From the NCBI RefSeq assembly GCF_040256645.1, contig NZ_CP158281.1, positions 2,294,001 to 2,358,000 on the forward strand: a stretch of DNA of 64,000 nt, written 5' to 3'. The notes under the pieces are model-generated. The model did not search any database and was not told the origin of the DNA. It saw only the letters and a program-made list of their open reading frames with translations. The translations under genes and the position numbers were made by a program. This stretch comes from Brevibacterium sp. CBA3109 (GTDB lineage Bacteria; Actinomycetota; Actinomycetes; Actinomycetales; Brevibacteriaceae). Below are positions 9,257 to 17,756 of this stretch, one piece after another (positions within the stretch are counted from its first letter, which is position 1; each line of letters begins with the position of its first letter).

Positions 9257-10404
9257 AGTCCTCCTATTCCACGTCCGGGTGAGAGCAGACCGTCCGGATC
9301 GAACCGGTCCTTGATGGTGGCCATGAGGCCGAACCCGGGGATCTCACCCCAGGCATCGACGTCGCCCCACACCGAGGCGGGGGCACACAGAACGGTCGCG
9401 CTCAGCTGCTTCTGGCCCCATGAGCGCAGGTGTTCGAGAACCACTCGGGTCGCAATCGTGGGATCCGAGTCAAGGGCACCGATGCCGAGGTCGAAGACGC
9501 CCATGGCGGACCCGCGCAGTTGGATCGGGTAGCCGATGGCGTCTTCGAGGTGCTCGACTTCCGAGACCAGCTGCGGGACCAGTGCCGGTGAGACTGCGGC
9601 CCGGATGGTCACCGGTGCCTGGGCTCGCCGTGACCACCAGCTGGGTCGGACACTGTGCGCGGCCCCGGGGAAGGTGTCGACGATGGTGTCGGTGCGGGAC
9701 TCAACGGACTCGGGGAGTCCGTCGACCATGACCACGGTCGACGCCTGCTCACCCGGTGAACGGTCGATCTCGACGGCGGCCGGAGCCACCTGGGAGCCGA
9801 TGGCCCCGAGGGCGGAATCGGCGCCCGGGATCTCGACGAATCCCTGGGCCTGGGGTTTCGGGTACAGCCGGAGTGCGGCGCTGGTGATGATCCCCAACGT
9901 CCCCCAGGACCCGGTCATGAGCTTGGCGAGGTCGTAGCCCGCGACGTTCTTCACGACCTTGCCTCCGGCCTTCGCGATCGTGCCGTCGGCGAGGACGACG
10001 GTGACCCCGAGGACGACTTCACGCAGCGGCAGGCGGCCGATGCGCCGTGGGCCCACGGCGCGGGTGGCGATGGCTCCGCCCAAGGTTGAGCCGGAGTCGG
10101 TGCGGTCGGCAGGAAAGTCCGGGAGGAGCTCCTGGTCTCCGGTGTCGGCGACTCGGTTCAGTTCGGAGATCGTGGTTCCTGCCTCGGCCACGACGATGAG
10201 GTCGCCGGGAGAGTGTTCGGTGACCTGGTTGAGACCGCCCATGTCGATGAGGAGGCCAGGGGTGTGCCCCGGCGGGTGATCATCGAGCGCGGTCCCACCA
10301 CCGTAGACGGCGATGGTGCGTGAGTCGCGATGCGCGCGGGAGACGAGTTCGGAGAGTTCCTCGACACTGTCGGGTCGGGCGATCCTGGGGAGTTCCTGCG
10401 TCAA
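9253..10404 (-). CDS. glcE: Glycolate oxidase FAD-binding subunit GlcE-like
   Basis: FAD-binding (PCMH-type) subunit of the glycolate oxidase complex, about 383 residues. The FAD fold shows IAVYGGGTALDDHP, VVAEAGTTISELN, STLGGAIATRAVGPRR and VVKNVAGYDLAKL, which are characteristic of GlcE. I choose a TTG start at 10404: it has a strong AAAGGCGGAG ribosome site five bases upstream and overlaps the glcD stop (TTGA), the same tight coupling seen at the next junction. The frame is open to 10473, but those residues lie inside glcD and look non-coding. The gene is the middle member of glcD-glcE-glcF, all with four-base overlaps. Confidence 0.87.
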   Translation of the reverse strand: MTQELPRIARPDSVEELSELVSRAHRDSRTIAVYGGGTALDDHPPGHTPGLLIDMGGLNQVTEHSPGDLIVVAEAGTTISELNRVADTGDQELLPDFPADRTDSGSTLGGAIATRAVGPRRIGRLPLREVVLGVTVVLADGTIAKAGGKVVKNVAGYDLAKLMTGSWGTLGIITSAALRLYPKPQAQGFVEIPGADSALGAIGSQVAPAAVEIDRSPGEQASTVVMVDGLPESVESRTDTIVDTFPGAAHSVRPSWWSRRAQAPVTIRAAVSPALVPQLVSEVEHLEDAIGYPIQLRGSAMGVFDLGIGALDSDPTIATRVVLEHLRSWGQKQLSATVLCAPASVWGDVDAWGEIPGFGLMATIKDRFDPDGLLSPGRGIGGL

Positions 10405-11867
10405 AACAGCTCCGCCTTTCCGGCTGCTTGGAGTGGGTGCTCCCCCGATGTTCGCCGAGGCGGTTCCCCGCACAGCCGTGGTGTCGGGAAGATCTTTCCC
10501 GGGTTGGACAGATAGTCCGGGTCGAACGCGCAGCGCAGAACCTGCATCGTGTCCAAGTCCTCATGCGTGAACATTCGCGGCATGAATTTGGCTTTGTCGG
10601 ATCCGACCCCATGCTCCCCGGTGATCGAACCGCCTTCACTCAGGCACAGGTCAAGGATCCGACCCGAAGCGGTCTCCGCCAATTCGGTCTGGCCCTCGAC
10701 GCTGCCGTCGAAGAGCACAAGCGGATGCAGATTGCCGTCTCCGGCGTGGAAGACGTTGGCGACTCGTACACCGCATTCCTCCGCGATCATGGAGATCGAA
10801 GCCAGCACGGGCCCGAGTCTGGAGCGTGGGATCACTCCGTCCTGGACGATGTAGTCGGGGCTGATCCGGCCGACCGCCGCGAAGGCTGATTTCCGGCCCT
10901 TCCAGATCAGACCGCGTTCGACATCGTCGACGGCGACGCGCACCTCACCAGCACCGTGGTCCTTCGCCCGGGCGATGACCGTCTCCCGCTCGAGATCGAC
11001 GTCAATGGCCGGCCCATCGAGTTCGACGACGAGGACGGCACCGGCACCGTCGGGATAGTTACACGCCACGGCCTTCTCTGCGGCCTCGATGGCCAGCGCG
11101 TCCATCATCTCGATGGCGGCGGGCATGATTCCCGCAGAGATGATGTCACTGACCGCCTCCCCCGCCGCATCGGTCGACTCGAACCCGATGAGCAGCGTCT
11201 CCACCGCTTCAGGCAGTCGGGTCAGCCGCACCGTCACCTCGGTGACGATGCCAAGAGTCCCCTCGGATCCGCAGAGCACGCCGAGGAGGTCATAGCCCGG
11301 GTATTCGGGAGCCTGCCCCCCGATCTCGACGATGTCACCCTGGGCGGTGACGAGAGTGAGACCGGTGACGTGATTGGTGGTGAAACCGTATTTCAGGCAG
11401 TGGGCACCGCCGGAGTTCTCAGCGACATTCCCGCCGATCGAGCACACGCTCTGACTCGAGGGGTCCGGGGCGAAGTAGTAGCCGTGCGGGTTGGCCTCGG
11501 TGGACAGCGTGAGGTTGATGACCCCTGGCTGCACGATCGCGCGCTGGGCCAGCGGGTCGATGTCGAGGATGTCCCTCATCGTCGACATGACGATGAGCAC
11601 ACCCTCTGCGTGCGGTTGGGCCCCACCGGAGAGCCCGGTGCCCGAACCGCGGGCGACGAAGGGGACGTCGAACTCATGGCAGGCACGCACGGTCAGGGCC
11701 ACCTCGGCGGTGGAGGTGACACGGATGACCAGCGCGGGCACGGTCCTGTGCACGGCCAGACCATCGCACTCATACGTTTTGCGTTCGTTCTCGTCGATGA
11801 CGATCGCCTTTGGTGGCAAATGCGGTTCGATCCGTGTGAGAACCGAGTCGATTCTGCTCATGCCCAC
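10401..11867 (-). CDS. glcD: Glycolate oxidase FAD-linked catalytic subunit GlcD-like
   Basis: Catalytic FAD subunit, 488 residues, of the FAD-linked oxidase family (GlcD / D-lactate dehydrogenase type). The PCMH FAD domain is intact: VPFVARGSGTGLSGGA, VQPGVINLTLST, SVCSIGGNVAENSGGAHCLKYG and LLGVLCGSEGTLGIVTE. The C-terminal half has VFHAGDGNLHP and GSITGEHGVG, the metal/substrate histidine motifs of the family. Start GTG at 11867, five bases after AAGGAGG; an ATG two codons on is less well spaced. Substrate could be glycolate or D-lactate; the neighbouring GlcE, GlcF and malate synthase favour glycolate. First gene of the glcDEF operon, 147 bp downstream of aceB. Confidence 0.9.
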   Translation of the reverse strand: MGMSRIDSVLTRIEPHLPPKAIVIDENERKTYECDGLAVHRTVPALVIRVTSTAEVALTVRACHEFDVPFVARGSGTGLSGGAQPHAEGVLIVMSTMRDILDIDPLAQRAIVQPGVINLTLSTEANPHGYYFAPDPSSQSVCSIGGNVAENSGGAHCLKYGFTTNHVTGLTLVTAQGDIVEIGGQAPEYPGYDLLGVLCGSEGTLGIVTEVTVRLTRLPEAVETLLIGFESTDAAGEAVSDIISAGIMPAAIEMMDALAIEAAEKAVACNYPDGAGAVLVVELDGPAIDVDLERETVIARAKDHGAGEVRVAVDDVERGLIWKGRKSAFAAVGRISPDYIVQDGVIPRSRLGPVLASISMIAEECGVRVANVFHAGDGNLHPLVLFDGSVEGQTELAETASGRILDLCLSEGGSITGEHGVGSDKAKFMPRMFTHEDLDTMQVLRCAFDPDYLSNPGKIFPTPRLCGEPPRRTSGEHPLQAAGKAELF

Positions 11868-11903
11868 TTCCGCCTCCTTGCGTCAATGAAGTCGAGCTTA
11901 GCG

Positions 11904-11953
11904 AAGAACGCCGCCGAAAATGTGCTCCCTGGCACATTTTCGACGGCGTTCTT
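11904..11953 (-). terminator. Long hairpin between aceB and glcD
   Basis: Inverted repeat with 22-base arms (11904-11925 and 11932-11953), one mismatch and a 6-base loop. It lies 62 bp past the aceB stop and 37 bp before the glcD start, on the shared transcription direction. No uridine run follows, so it may act as an RNA-stabilising or partial termination structure rather than a classical terminator. Confidence 0.65.
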
Positions 11954-11974
11954 ACGTGGTGAGACTCCTGAACC

Positions 11975-12022
11975 GTGCAGACTCAGGACCATGCAGGCTC
12001 AGGACTGAGCAGGCTCAGGGCA
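11975..12022. repeat. 16-bp tandem repeat across the aceB stop
   Basis: Three near-identical 16-bp units (11975-11990, 11991-12006, 12007-12022) with core GCAGRCTCAGGAC. The last unit covers the aceB stop codon (12015-12017), so the array begins in coding sequence and runs 40 bp beyond it towards the hairpin at 11904-11953. Confidence 0.75.
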
Positions 12023-13619
12023 TGCGCGCGTAGGCCGGCAGTGTCAGGAAGTCAACGTACTCATCGGCGACGGCCACGGACAGGAACGTGTCAGTGGCAT
12101 CCTTCCAGTCCGACTCCTCGCCCGGGAGCTTCGCAACCTCTTCGGTCACGACCTGGCGCACGAAGTCAGCGGTGACGGTGACTCCGGTGTCGAGTTCGAC
12201 TCCGGCGTCCATCCACTGCCAGACCTGGGAGCGTGAGATCTCCGCGGTCGCGGCGTCCTCCATGAGTCCGTTGATGGCCACAGCACCGTTGCCTTCGAGC
12301 CAGGCGCGCAGGTACTGGATGCCCACTGAGACATTGGTCCGCAGACCCTTCTCTGTCATCGACCCCGGGGTCGACTTGACGTCGAGGAGCTCAGCGGCGG
12401 ACACGGAGACGTCATCGCGCTTGTTCTCAATCTGGTTCGCGTTGTCTCCCAGCGTCTCGGTGAAGACCTCCTTGCACAGGGCGACCATGCCGGGGTGAGC
12501 CACCCAGGAGCCGTCGAAGCCCTTGCCGGCCTCGCGGGACTTGTCCTCGCGGACCTTGTTGAAGGCGGCTTCGTTCTCGTCAGGATCCTTCGAGGGAACG
12601 AAAGCGGACATGCCTCCGATCGCGTGTGCGCCGCGCTTGTGGCAGGTGTGCACGAGGAGCTCGGTGTAGGCGCGCATGAACGGCACCGTCATCGTGACAT
12701 CCGAGCGGTCGGGCAGCAGGAAGTCGGAGCCGCGGGCGCGGAAGTTCTTGATCACGGAGAAGATGTAGTCCCAGCGGCCGGCGTTGAGTCCCGAGGAGTG
12801 CTCGCGCAGTTCGTAGAGGATCTCCTCCATCTCGAAGGCCGCTGGGTAGGTTTCGATGAGCACGGTGGCACGGATGGTGCCCCGCGCCAGGTCGAAAGAG
12901 TCCTCGGCATGGTCGAAGACCTGGTTCCACAGGCGCGCCTCGAGGTGGGACTCCATCTTCGGCAGGTAGAAGTAGGGACCCTTGCCCTTCTCGATCTGGA
13001 GCTGCCCGGCGGTGGCGAAGTAGAGCGCGAAGTCCACGAGGGAACCCGAGGTCTCTTCACCGTCGACGAGGATGTGCTTCTCCGGCATGTGCCAGCCGCG
13101 GGGGCGGACGACGATGGTCGGCAGCTCCTCGTCGGGAGCCAGGGTGTAGGACTTGCCCTCGGGTGAGGTGAAGTCGATCTCACGGTTCAACGAGTCAAGC
13201 AGGTTGACCTGTCCGCCGATGACCGAGCCCCATTCCGGGGTGTTCGCATCCTCCTGGTCGGCCAGCCAGACCTTGGCCCCGGAGTTCAGGGCATTGATCG
13301 TCATCTTCTTGTACGTCGGCCCGGTCATCTCCACGCGCCGGTCCTCGAGGCCCGGTGCCGGCGGTGCGACCTGCCAGCTGGGATCATTGCGGATCTCGGC
13401 GGTCTCGGGGAGGAAGTCGAGGTCGGCACCGGCGGCAATCTGAGCCTGGCGCTCCTTGCGGGCCTCCAGCCGTTCGAGGCGGTCCCCGTTGAACTTCCGG
13501 TTCAGCTCGACGATGAGTTCGAGGGCCTTCGGGGTGAGCACCTTCTCTGCCCCGTCCGGCAGTTCGCCGGTGATCTCCATGCCTGCTGGAATGTCCAGAT
13601 TCTCAATATGAGCAGTCAT
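12015..13619 (-). CDS. aceB: Malate synthase A
   Basis: Condenses glyoxylate with acetyl-CoA to malate. 534 residues, normal for the A isoform. Family motifs seen: VWLADQEDANTPEWGSVIGG, RGWHMPEKH, the catalytic region ARGTIRATVLIETYPAAFEMEE, and GRWDYIFSVIKNF, followed by VPSKDPDENE and DGSWVAHPGMV. The C-terminus ends TLPAYARMP rather than a cysteine-type end. Start ATG at 13619 has AAGGAG seven bases upstream. It is transcribed divergently from the LctP/GlcA-type permease and is followed by glcDEF, so it can consume the glyoxylate they would make as well as that from isocitrate lyase (not in this window). Confidence 0.95.
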   Translation of the reverse strand: MTAHIENLDIPAGMEITGELPDGAEKVLTPKALELIVELNRKFNGDRLERLEARKERQAQIAAGADLDFLPETAEIRNDPSWQVAPPAPGLEDRRVEMTGPTYKKMTINALNSGAKVWLADQEDANTPEWGSVIGGQVNLLDSLNREIDFTSPEGKSYTLAPDEELPTIVVRPRGWHMPEKHILVDGEETSGSLVDFALYFATAGQLQIEKGKGPYFYLPKMESHLEARLWNQVFDHAEDSFDLARGTIRATVLIETYPAAFEMEEILYELREHSSGLNAGRWDYIFSVIKNFRARGSDFLLPDRSDVTMTVPFMRAYTELLVHTCHKRGAHAIGGMSAFVPSKDPDENEAAFNKVREDKSREAGKGFDGSWVAHPGMVALCKEVFTETLGDNANQIENKRDDVSVSAAELLDVKSTPGSMTEKGLRTNVSVGIQYLRAWLEGNGAVAINGLMEDAATAEISRSQVWQWMDAGVELDTGVTVTADFVRQVVTEEVAKLPGEESDWKDATDTFLSVAVADEYVDFLTLPAYARMP

Positions 13620-13692
13620 CGGTCGTTCTCCTTAGTCGGCACATTCACTAGTGCATCGCTTGTCGCTGGCAACGGGGTTTAGCCTGCGAAAC

Positions 13693-13707
13693 TTTCACAT
13701 CGTGAAA
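13693..13707. promoter_or_regulatory. Operator-like palindrome between aceB and the permease
   Basis: Perfect inverted repeat TTTCAC-ATC-GTGAAA in the divergent aceB/permease intergenic region, 73 bp upstream of the aceB start. It could serve a regulator acting on both directions. The rest of the gap to 13933 holds the near-perfect ribosome-site sequence at 13735-13741 and nothing else I recognise. Confidence 0.5.
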
Positions 13708-13933
13708 TCTATTGTTCACACACCGAAAAGAATAGGAGGTGATGCACATCTCGTCAAACGCTTCCCTCGAGGTGAGACTGTCCAAGCCCTTGACGATTCC
13801 ACAGCCGACCAACGACGATGAGGCCAGGTACTTCGTTTGCGGAGTCGAGCCGGTGACTGCCCACCCCCTGGTGGCAGGCGTGGGACTCGCGCTCCTCGAC
13901 CAAGCGGCAACGACGCTGCGGATCGGAATCACG

Positions 13934-15766
13934 ATGGACAACCTCGCTGTAGCCGCGCTGCTTGCGCTCACACCCATCCTCTTGGCGGGAATCCTGCTCA
14001 TCGGCTTTCGCTGGCCTGCCAAATACGCGATGCCGATCGGTCTGGTGGCGGCCGCTCTCGTCGCCAACTTCGCCTGGCAGATCGAGTGGGTGACGATCGG
14101 CGCCTCCATCGTTCAGGGCCTGCTGGTGGCGATCGGCCTGCTCTGGATCGTCTTCGGTGCTCTGCTCCTGTTGGCTACGGTCACTCGCTCGGGCGCCATC
14201 GAGACCATTCGGGCCGGCTTCATCTCGATCTCGCCCGACCGACGCATCCAGGTCATCATCATCGCCTGGCTCTTCGGCTCCTTCATCGAAGGCGCAGCCG
14301 GTTTCGGCACACCCGCCGCCGTCGTCGCCCCACTCCTGCTCGCACTCGGCTTCCCTGCGATCGCAGCGGTCCTCGCCGGACTCATCATCCAGTCGACTCC
14401 CGTGAGCTTCGGCGCCGTCGGCACTCCTATGCTCGTGGGCATCGGTGAGGGTCTGGCCAAGGAGGATGGGACCATGTCCACCGGCGTCGCGGAACGCGCC
14501 GCTCAGCTCGGGCTCAACCAATCCGAATTCATCGCCCACACGGCCACTCAGGTCGCACTCATCCATGCCATCTGCGGAATCCTGATCCCACTGCTGCTCG
14601 CCTGCCTGATGACCGGATTCTTCGGCGCGAACAGACGATTCGCCGATGGTCTTGCCGTGGCGCCCTTCGCCATCTTCTCGGCGCTGGCCATGGTCGTGCC
14701 CTACCTCATCGTGGCCAAACTGCTCGGACCCGAGTTCCCCGCCCTGCTGGGCGGTCTCATCGGCTTGGCCATCGTCGTCACGACGAGCAAGCTCGGCTTC
14801 CTCATGCCGAAGAAGATCTGGGACTTCGCGCCGCGTGAGAACTGGCCCGCGCACTGGATGGGCACGGTCGACCCCAACAAGGAGAAGGCACACCTGACGA
14901 AGAGGATGTCTCTGGTCAGAGCCTGGTCGCCCTACCTCATCGTCGTCATCTGCCTGCTCCTCACGCGCAACATTCCCGCCGTCAAGGAGTTCCTCACCGG
15001 TCCTGCCGTCATCAAGGTCGAGGGGATCTTCGGCACTCCGATCAATCAGAACCTCGATCTGCTCTACTCCCCCGGCGCCATCTTCGTCCTCGCCTGCGCG
15101 CTCACCTACCTCATCCACCGGATGAGCGGGAAGCAGATCCTCGGGTCGTGGCAGATCGCCGGCTCCCAGATCGCCAGTGCCGCGGTAGCGCTGCTGTGCT
15201 CACTGCCGCTCGTTCGCGTATTCATCAACTCCGGAGCCGACTACAACAATGCCGGCCTCGATTCGATGCCGGTCACCCTCGCCGAGGCGGCCGCGAGCAC
15301 CGTCGGAGACGCCTGGCCCCTCCTCGCCCCGTTCGTCGGTGCCCTGGGTGCCTTCGTCGCCGGCTCCAACACGGTCTCGAACGTCATGTTCTCGCAGTTC
15401 CAGTTCTCCACCGGAGTGGCCATCGGTGCCTCGAGCCCGGAGACGGTGGTCGCCGCGCAGGCCGTGGGCGGCGCGGCCGGGAACATGGTCGCCGTCCACA
15501 ACGTCGTGGCCGCTTCGGCGACCGTCGGCCTCGTCGGGCGCGAGGGCGAGCTCATCCGGCGCACTTCGATCCCGATGCTCGTGTACTCGCTGGCTGCCGG
15601 CGCCCTGGCCTTCATCGGCATCAACGGCATCGGGATGAATGCCGGCACCGTGGTCTTCTCCGCGGTCATCGTCGGTCTCCTCGTGGCAGTCGTCGTCGCC
15701 TCCCGATCGCCGGGCAAGCCGCTCGTCGTTGCCGGCACGACTGCCGACCGGCCCATCACGTCGTAG
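13934..15766 (+). CDS. lctP: L-lactate/glycolate permease (LctP family)
   Basis: Polytopic membrane transporter of about 610 residues importing lactate, glycolate or related 2-hydroxy acids with protons. Around a dozen hydrophobic helices alternate with short loops. Family landmarks are [52 protein letters not shown] and [19 protein letters not shown] take the ATG at 13934, which puts the first helix ([19 protein letters not shown]) directly at the N-terminus as usual. The frame is open upstream to 13739, where GTG/ATG codons sit on top of an AGGAGGTG ribosome site; the extra 65 residues are polar and not family-like. The neighbours suggest glycolate as one substrate. Confidence 0.87.
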   Translation: MDNLAVAALLALTPILLAGILLIGFRWPAKYAMPIGLVAAALVANFAWQIEWVTIGASIVQGLLVAIGLLWIVFGALLLLATVTRSGAIETIRAGFISISPDRRIQVIIIAWLFGSFIEGAAGFGTPAAVVAPLLLALGFPAIAAVLAGLIIQSTPVSFGAVGTPMLVGIGEGLAKEDGTMSTGVAERAAQLGLNQSEFIAHTATQVALIHAICGILIPLLLACLMTGFFGANRRFADGLAVAPFAIFSALAMVVPYLIVAKLLGPEFPALLGGLIGLAIVVTTSKLGFLMPKKIWDFAPRENWPAHWMGTVDPNKEKAHLTKRMSLVRAWSPYLIVVICLLLTRNIPAVKEFLTGPAVIKVEGIFGTPINQNLDLLYSPGAIFVLACALTYLIHRMSGKQILGSWQIAGSQIASAAVALLCSLPLVRVFINSGADYNNAGLDSMPVTLAEAAASTVGDAWPLLAPFVGALGAFVAGSNTVSNVMFSQFQFSTGVAIGASSPETVVAAQAVGGAAGNMVAVHNVVAASATVGLVGREGELIRRTSIPMLVYSLAAGALAFIGINGIGMNAGTVVFSAVIVGLLVAVVVASRSPGKPLVVAGTTADRPITS

Positions 15767-15831
15767 TCGCGAAGGCCCTCGAGGACCGAGCCCGCAGCAT
15801 CTGTGCACAGCTCAGGCGAGTTCGCCTCCCT

Positions 15832-15926
15832 CGATCAACGCGAAGCCCGCTTTCATCGCCGCTGGGGACGGTAAAAGCGAGCTCTACGTTGATCGGCGCG
15901 CCTGACGTCCGAGTGCGCGTTGATCG
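15832..15926. repeat. Three copies of a 9-mer, one inverted, in the convergent gap
   Basis: CGATCAACG at 15832-15840 faces two copies of its complement, CGTTGATCG, at 15887-15895 and 15918-15926. The first and third pair over 11 bp (CGATCAACGCG / CGCGTTGATCG). This lies in the 301-bp gap between the permease and rnj ends, which also holds the terminator at 15957-16002 and the tandem array at 16018-16073, but no gene that I can support. Confidence 0.55.
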
Positions 15927-15956
15927 GGATGTCGGTCCAGAGACCCCAGAGATGCA

Positions 15957-16002
15957 GTTCGCCCGCGGTGGGCCCTCCTGCAAGGGTGCACCGCGGGCGA
16001 AC
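15957..16002. terminator. Bidirectional terminator hairpin
   Basis: Perfect 14-bp inverted repeat, GTTCGCCCGCGGTG at 15957-15970 against CACCGCGGGCGAAC at 15989-16002, with a loop that itself contains CCCT/AGGG. It sits between the converging permease and rnj genes, so it can stop transcripts from both sides. No long T run flanks it. Confidence 0.7.
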
Positions 16003-16017
16003 TATACAGACTTCGTC

Positions 16018-16073
16018 GAACGAACTCTGAAGAACGAACTCTGAAGAACGAACCCTGTCGAACGAACTCAGAC
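16018..16073. repeat. 14-bp tandem repeat across the rnj stop
   Basis: Four 14-bp units starting GAACGAAC (16018, 16032, 16046, 16060); the first two are identical and the others differ at a few bases. The last unit covers the rnj stop codon at 16068-16070. As at aceB, the array lies between a stop codon and a strong hairpin. Confidence 0.8.
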
Positions 16074-17756
16074 GATGACGACCATGGGGACGATCATCGG
16101 CTTGCGACGCAGCTTCGAGGACGCCCAGCGCCCCACAGTGCGGCGCACGACCTGCTGCAGCTGATACTGGTCCGCGTTGCCGTCCTTGAGGGCATCCTCG
16201 ACGGCCTTCGTGACCTTCGGCATGATCGAGTCGAAGACGGAATCGGATTCGGCCACACCACGGGCATGGATCTCAGGTCCGGCGATGAGGGACTTGGACT
16301 GGCTGTTGACGGCCATGAAGATCGTGACGAAGCCTTCGCCGGAGAGCACGAGACGGTCCTTGAGGTCCGCTTCGGTGATCTCGCCGACCGAGGAGCCGTC
16401 GACGAAGACGAAGTTGCAGTCCACTGCACCCACAACCTCGGCGTGGCCGTCCTTGAGGTCGACCACCCAGCCGTCGTCGGCGAGGACGATGTTGTCCGGA
16501 TTCACTCCGGTCGCCTCGGCGTGTCTGGCGTTGGCGAGCATGTGTCGCCATTCGCCGTGGACGGGCATGACGCCGCGGGGCTTGACGATGTTGTAGCAGT
16601 AGAGCAGTTCGCCGCCGGAGGCGTGTCCGGACACATGGACCTTGGCGTCTGCCTTGGAGATGACGTTGGCGCCCAGCTTCATCAGCCCGTTGATGACCTT
16701 GAACACGGAGTTCTCGTTGCCGGGGATGAGCGAGGAGGCGAGGATGACGGTGTCGCCGTCGCCCACCTCGACGCGGTGTGAGCGGTTGGCCATGCGCGAG
16801 AGCGCAGCCATCGGCTCACCCTGAGAACCGGTGCACATGAGCACGACCTGGTCGTCGGGGAGCTTGTCGACCTCTTTGATGTCGATGAGAGCACCGCGCG
16901 GGACCTTGAGGTACCCGAGATCCTCGGCGATCTTCATGTTGCGCACCATCGACCGGCCGACGAGTGCGACCTTGCGGCCGTGTGCGTCGGCGGCGTTGAG
17001 CACCTGCTGGACACGGTGGATGTGCGAGGAGAACGAGGCGACGATGATGCGGCGCTCGGCGTGACCGAAGAGGTTCTCGAGAACCGGTCCGATGTCCTTC
17101 TCCAGGGCGGTGAACCCGGGGACCTCGGCGTTCGTCGAGTCCGTCATGAACAGGTCGACGCCTTCCTCGCCGAGGCGGGCGAAGGCGCGCAGGTCCGTGA
17201 TCCGGCCGTCGAGGGGAAGCTGGTCCATCTTGAAGTCGCCGGTGTGGAGGATGTTGCCCGCCCCGGTGCGGATGAAGACCGCGAGAGCATCGGGAATCGA
17301 GTGGTTGACGGCAACGAACTCGAGGTCGAAGGGACCGAGCTGATCGAGGTCGTCTTCCTTGACCACACGCGTGATCGGCTTGATCCGGTGTTCCTTGAGC
17401 TTGGCTTCGATGAGAGCGATCGTCAGCTTCGAACCGAGGATCGGGATATCGGCCTTGCGACGCAGCAGGTAAGGCACGGCTCCGATGTGGTCCTCGTGCC
17501 CGTGGGTCAGCACGAGGCCGATGATGTCATCGAGACGATCGTCGAGGTAGGAGAAATCGGGAAGGATGAGGTCGACGCCGGGCTGGTCCTCTTCTGGGAA
17601 GAGGACGCCGCAGTCGACGATGAGCAGCTTGCCGTGGTACTCGAACACGGTCATGTTGCGGCCGACTTCGCCGAGGCCGCCGAGCGCGACGATGCGGACC
17701 GCTTCTGGGTCCATCTTCGGCGGAAGCTTCAATTCTTGAGTCAATGCATTATTCAC
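16068..17756 (-). CDS. rnj: Ribonuclease J
   Basis: Metallo-beta-lactamase-fold ribonuclease (endo- and 5'-exonuclease) of RNA decay and processing. The zinc motif LTHGHEDHIGAVP, the early ALGGLGEVGRNM segment and the beta-CASP region (LFMTDSTNAEVPG, then IIVASFSSHIHRVQQV) are all present. A C-terminal domain of about 100 residues ends in RRKPMIVPMVVIV. Length is about 562 residues, normal for actinobacterial RNase J. I choose the GTG at 17756, which has AGGAG eleven bases upstream and overlaps the dapA stop by eight bases; another GTG at 17768 is possible. The dapA-rnj pairing is typical. Confidence 0.93.
   Translation of the reverse strand: MNNALTQELKLPPKMDPEAVRIVALGGLGEVGRNMTVFEYHGKLLIVDCGVLFPEEDQPGVDLILPDFSYLDDRLDDIIGLVLTHGHEDHIGAVPYLLRRKADIPILGSKLTIALIEAKLKEHRIKPITRVVKEDDLDQLGPFDLEFVAVNHSIPDALAVFIRTGAGNILHTGDFKMDQLPLDGRITDLRAFARLGEEGVDLFMTDSTNAEVPGFTALEKDIGPVLENLFGHAERRIIVASFSSHIHRVQQVLNAADAHGRKVALVGRSMVRNMKIAEDLGYLKVPRGALIDIKEVDKLPDDQVVLMCTGSQGEPMAALSRMANRSHRVEVGDGDTVILASSLIPGNENSVFKVINGLMKLGANVISKADAKVHVSGHASGGELLYCYNIVKPRGVMPVHGEWRHMLANARHAEATGVNPDNIVLADDGWVVDLKDGHAEVVGAVDCNFVFVDGSSVGEITEADLKDRLVLSGEGFVTIFMAVNSQSKSLIAGPEIHARGVAESDSVFDSIMPKVTKAVEDALKDGNADQYQLQQVVRRTVGRWASSKLRRKPMIVPMVVIV

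Noticed and set aside
13754..15118. Long open frames on the minus strand of the permease gene
   Set aside because: High-GC shadow frames; composition is Asp/Arg/Gly-rich and the plus strand encodes a clear LctP protein.
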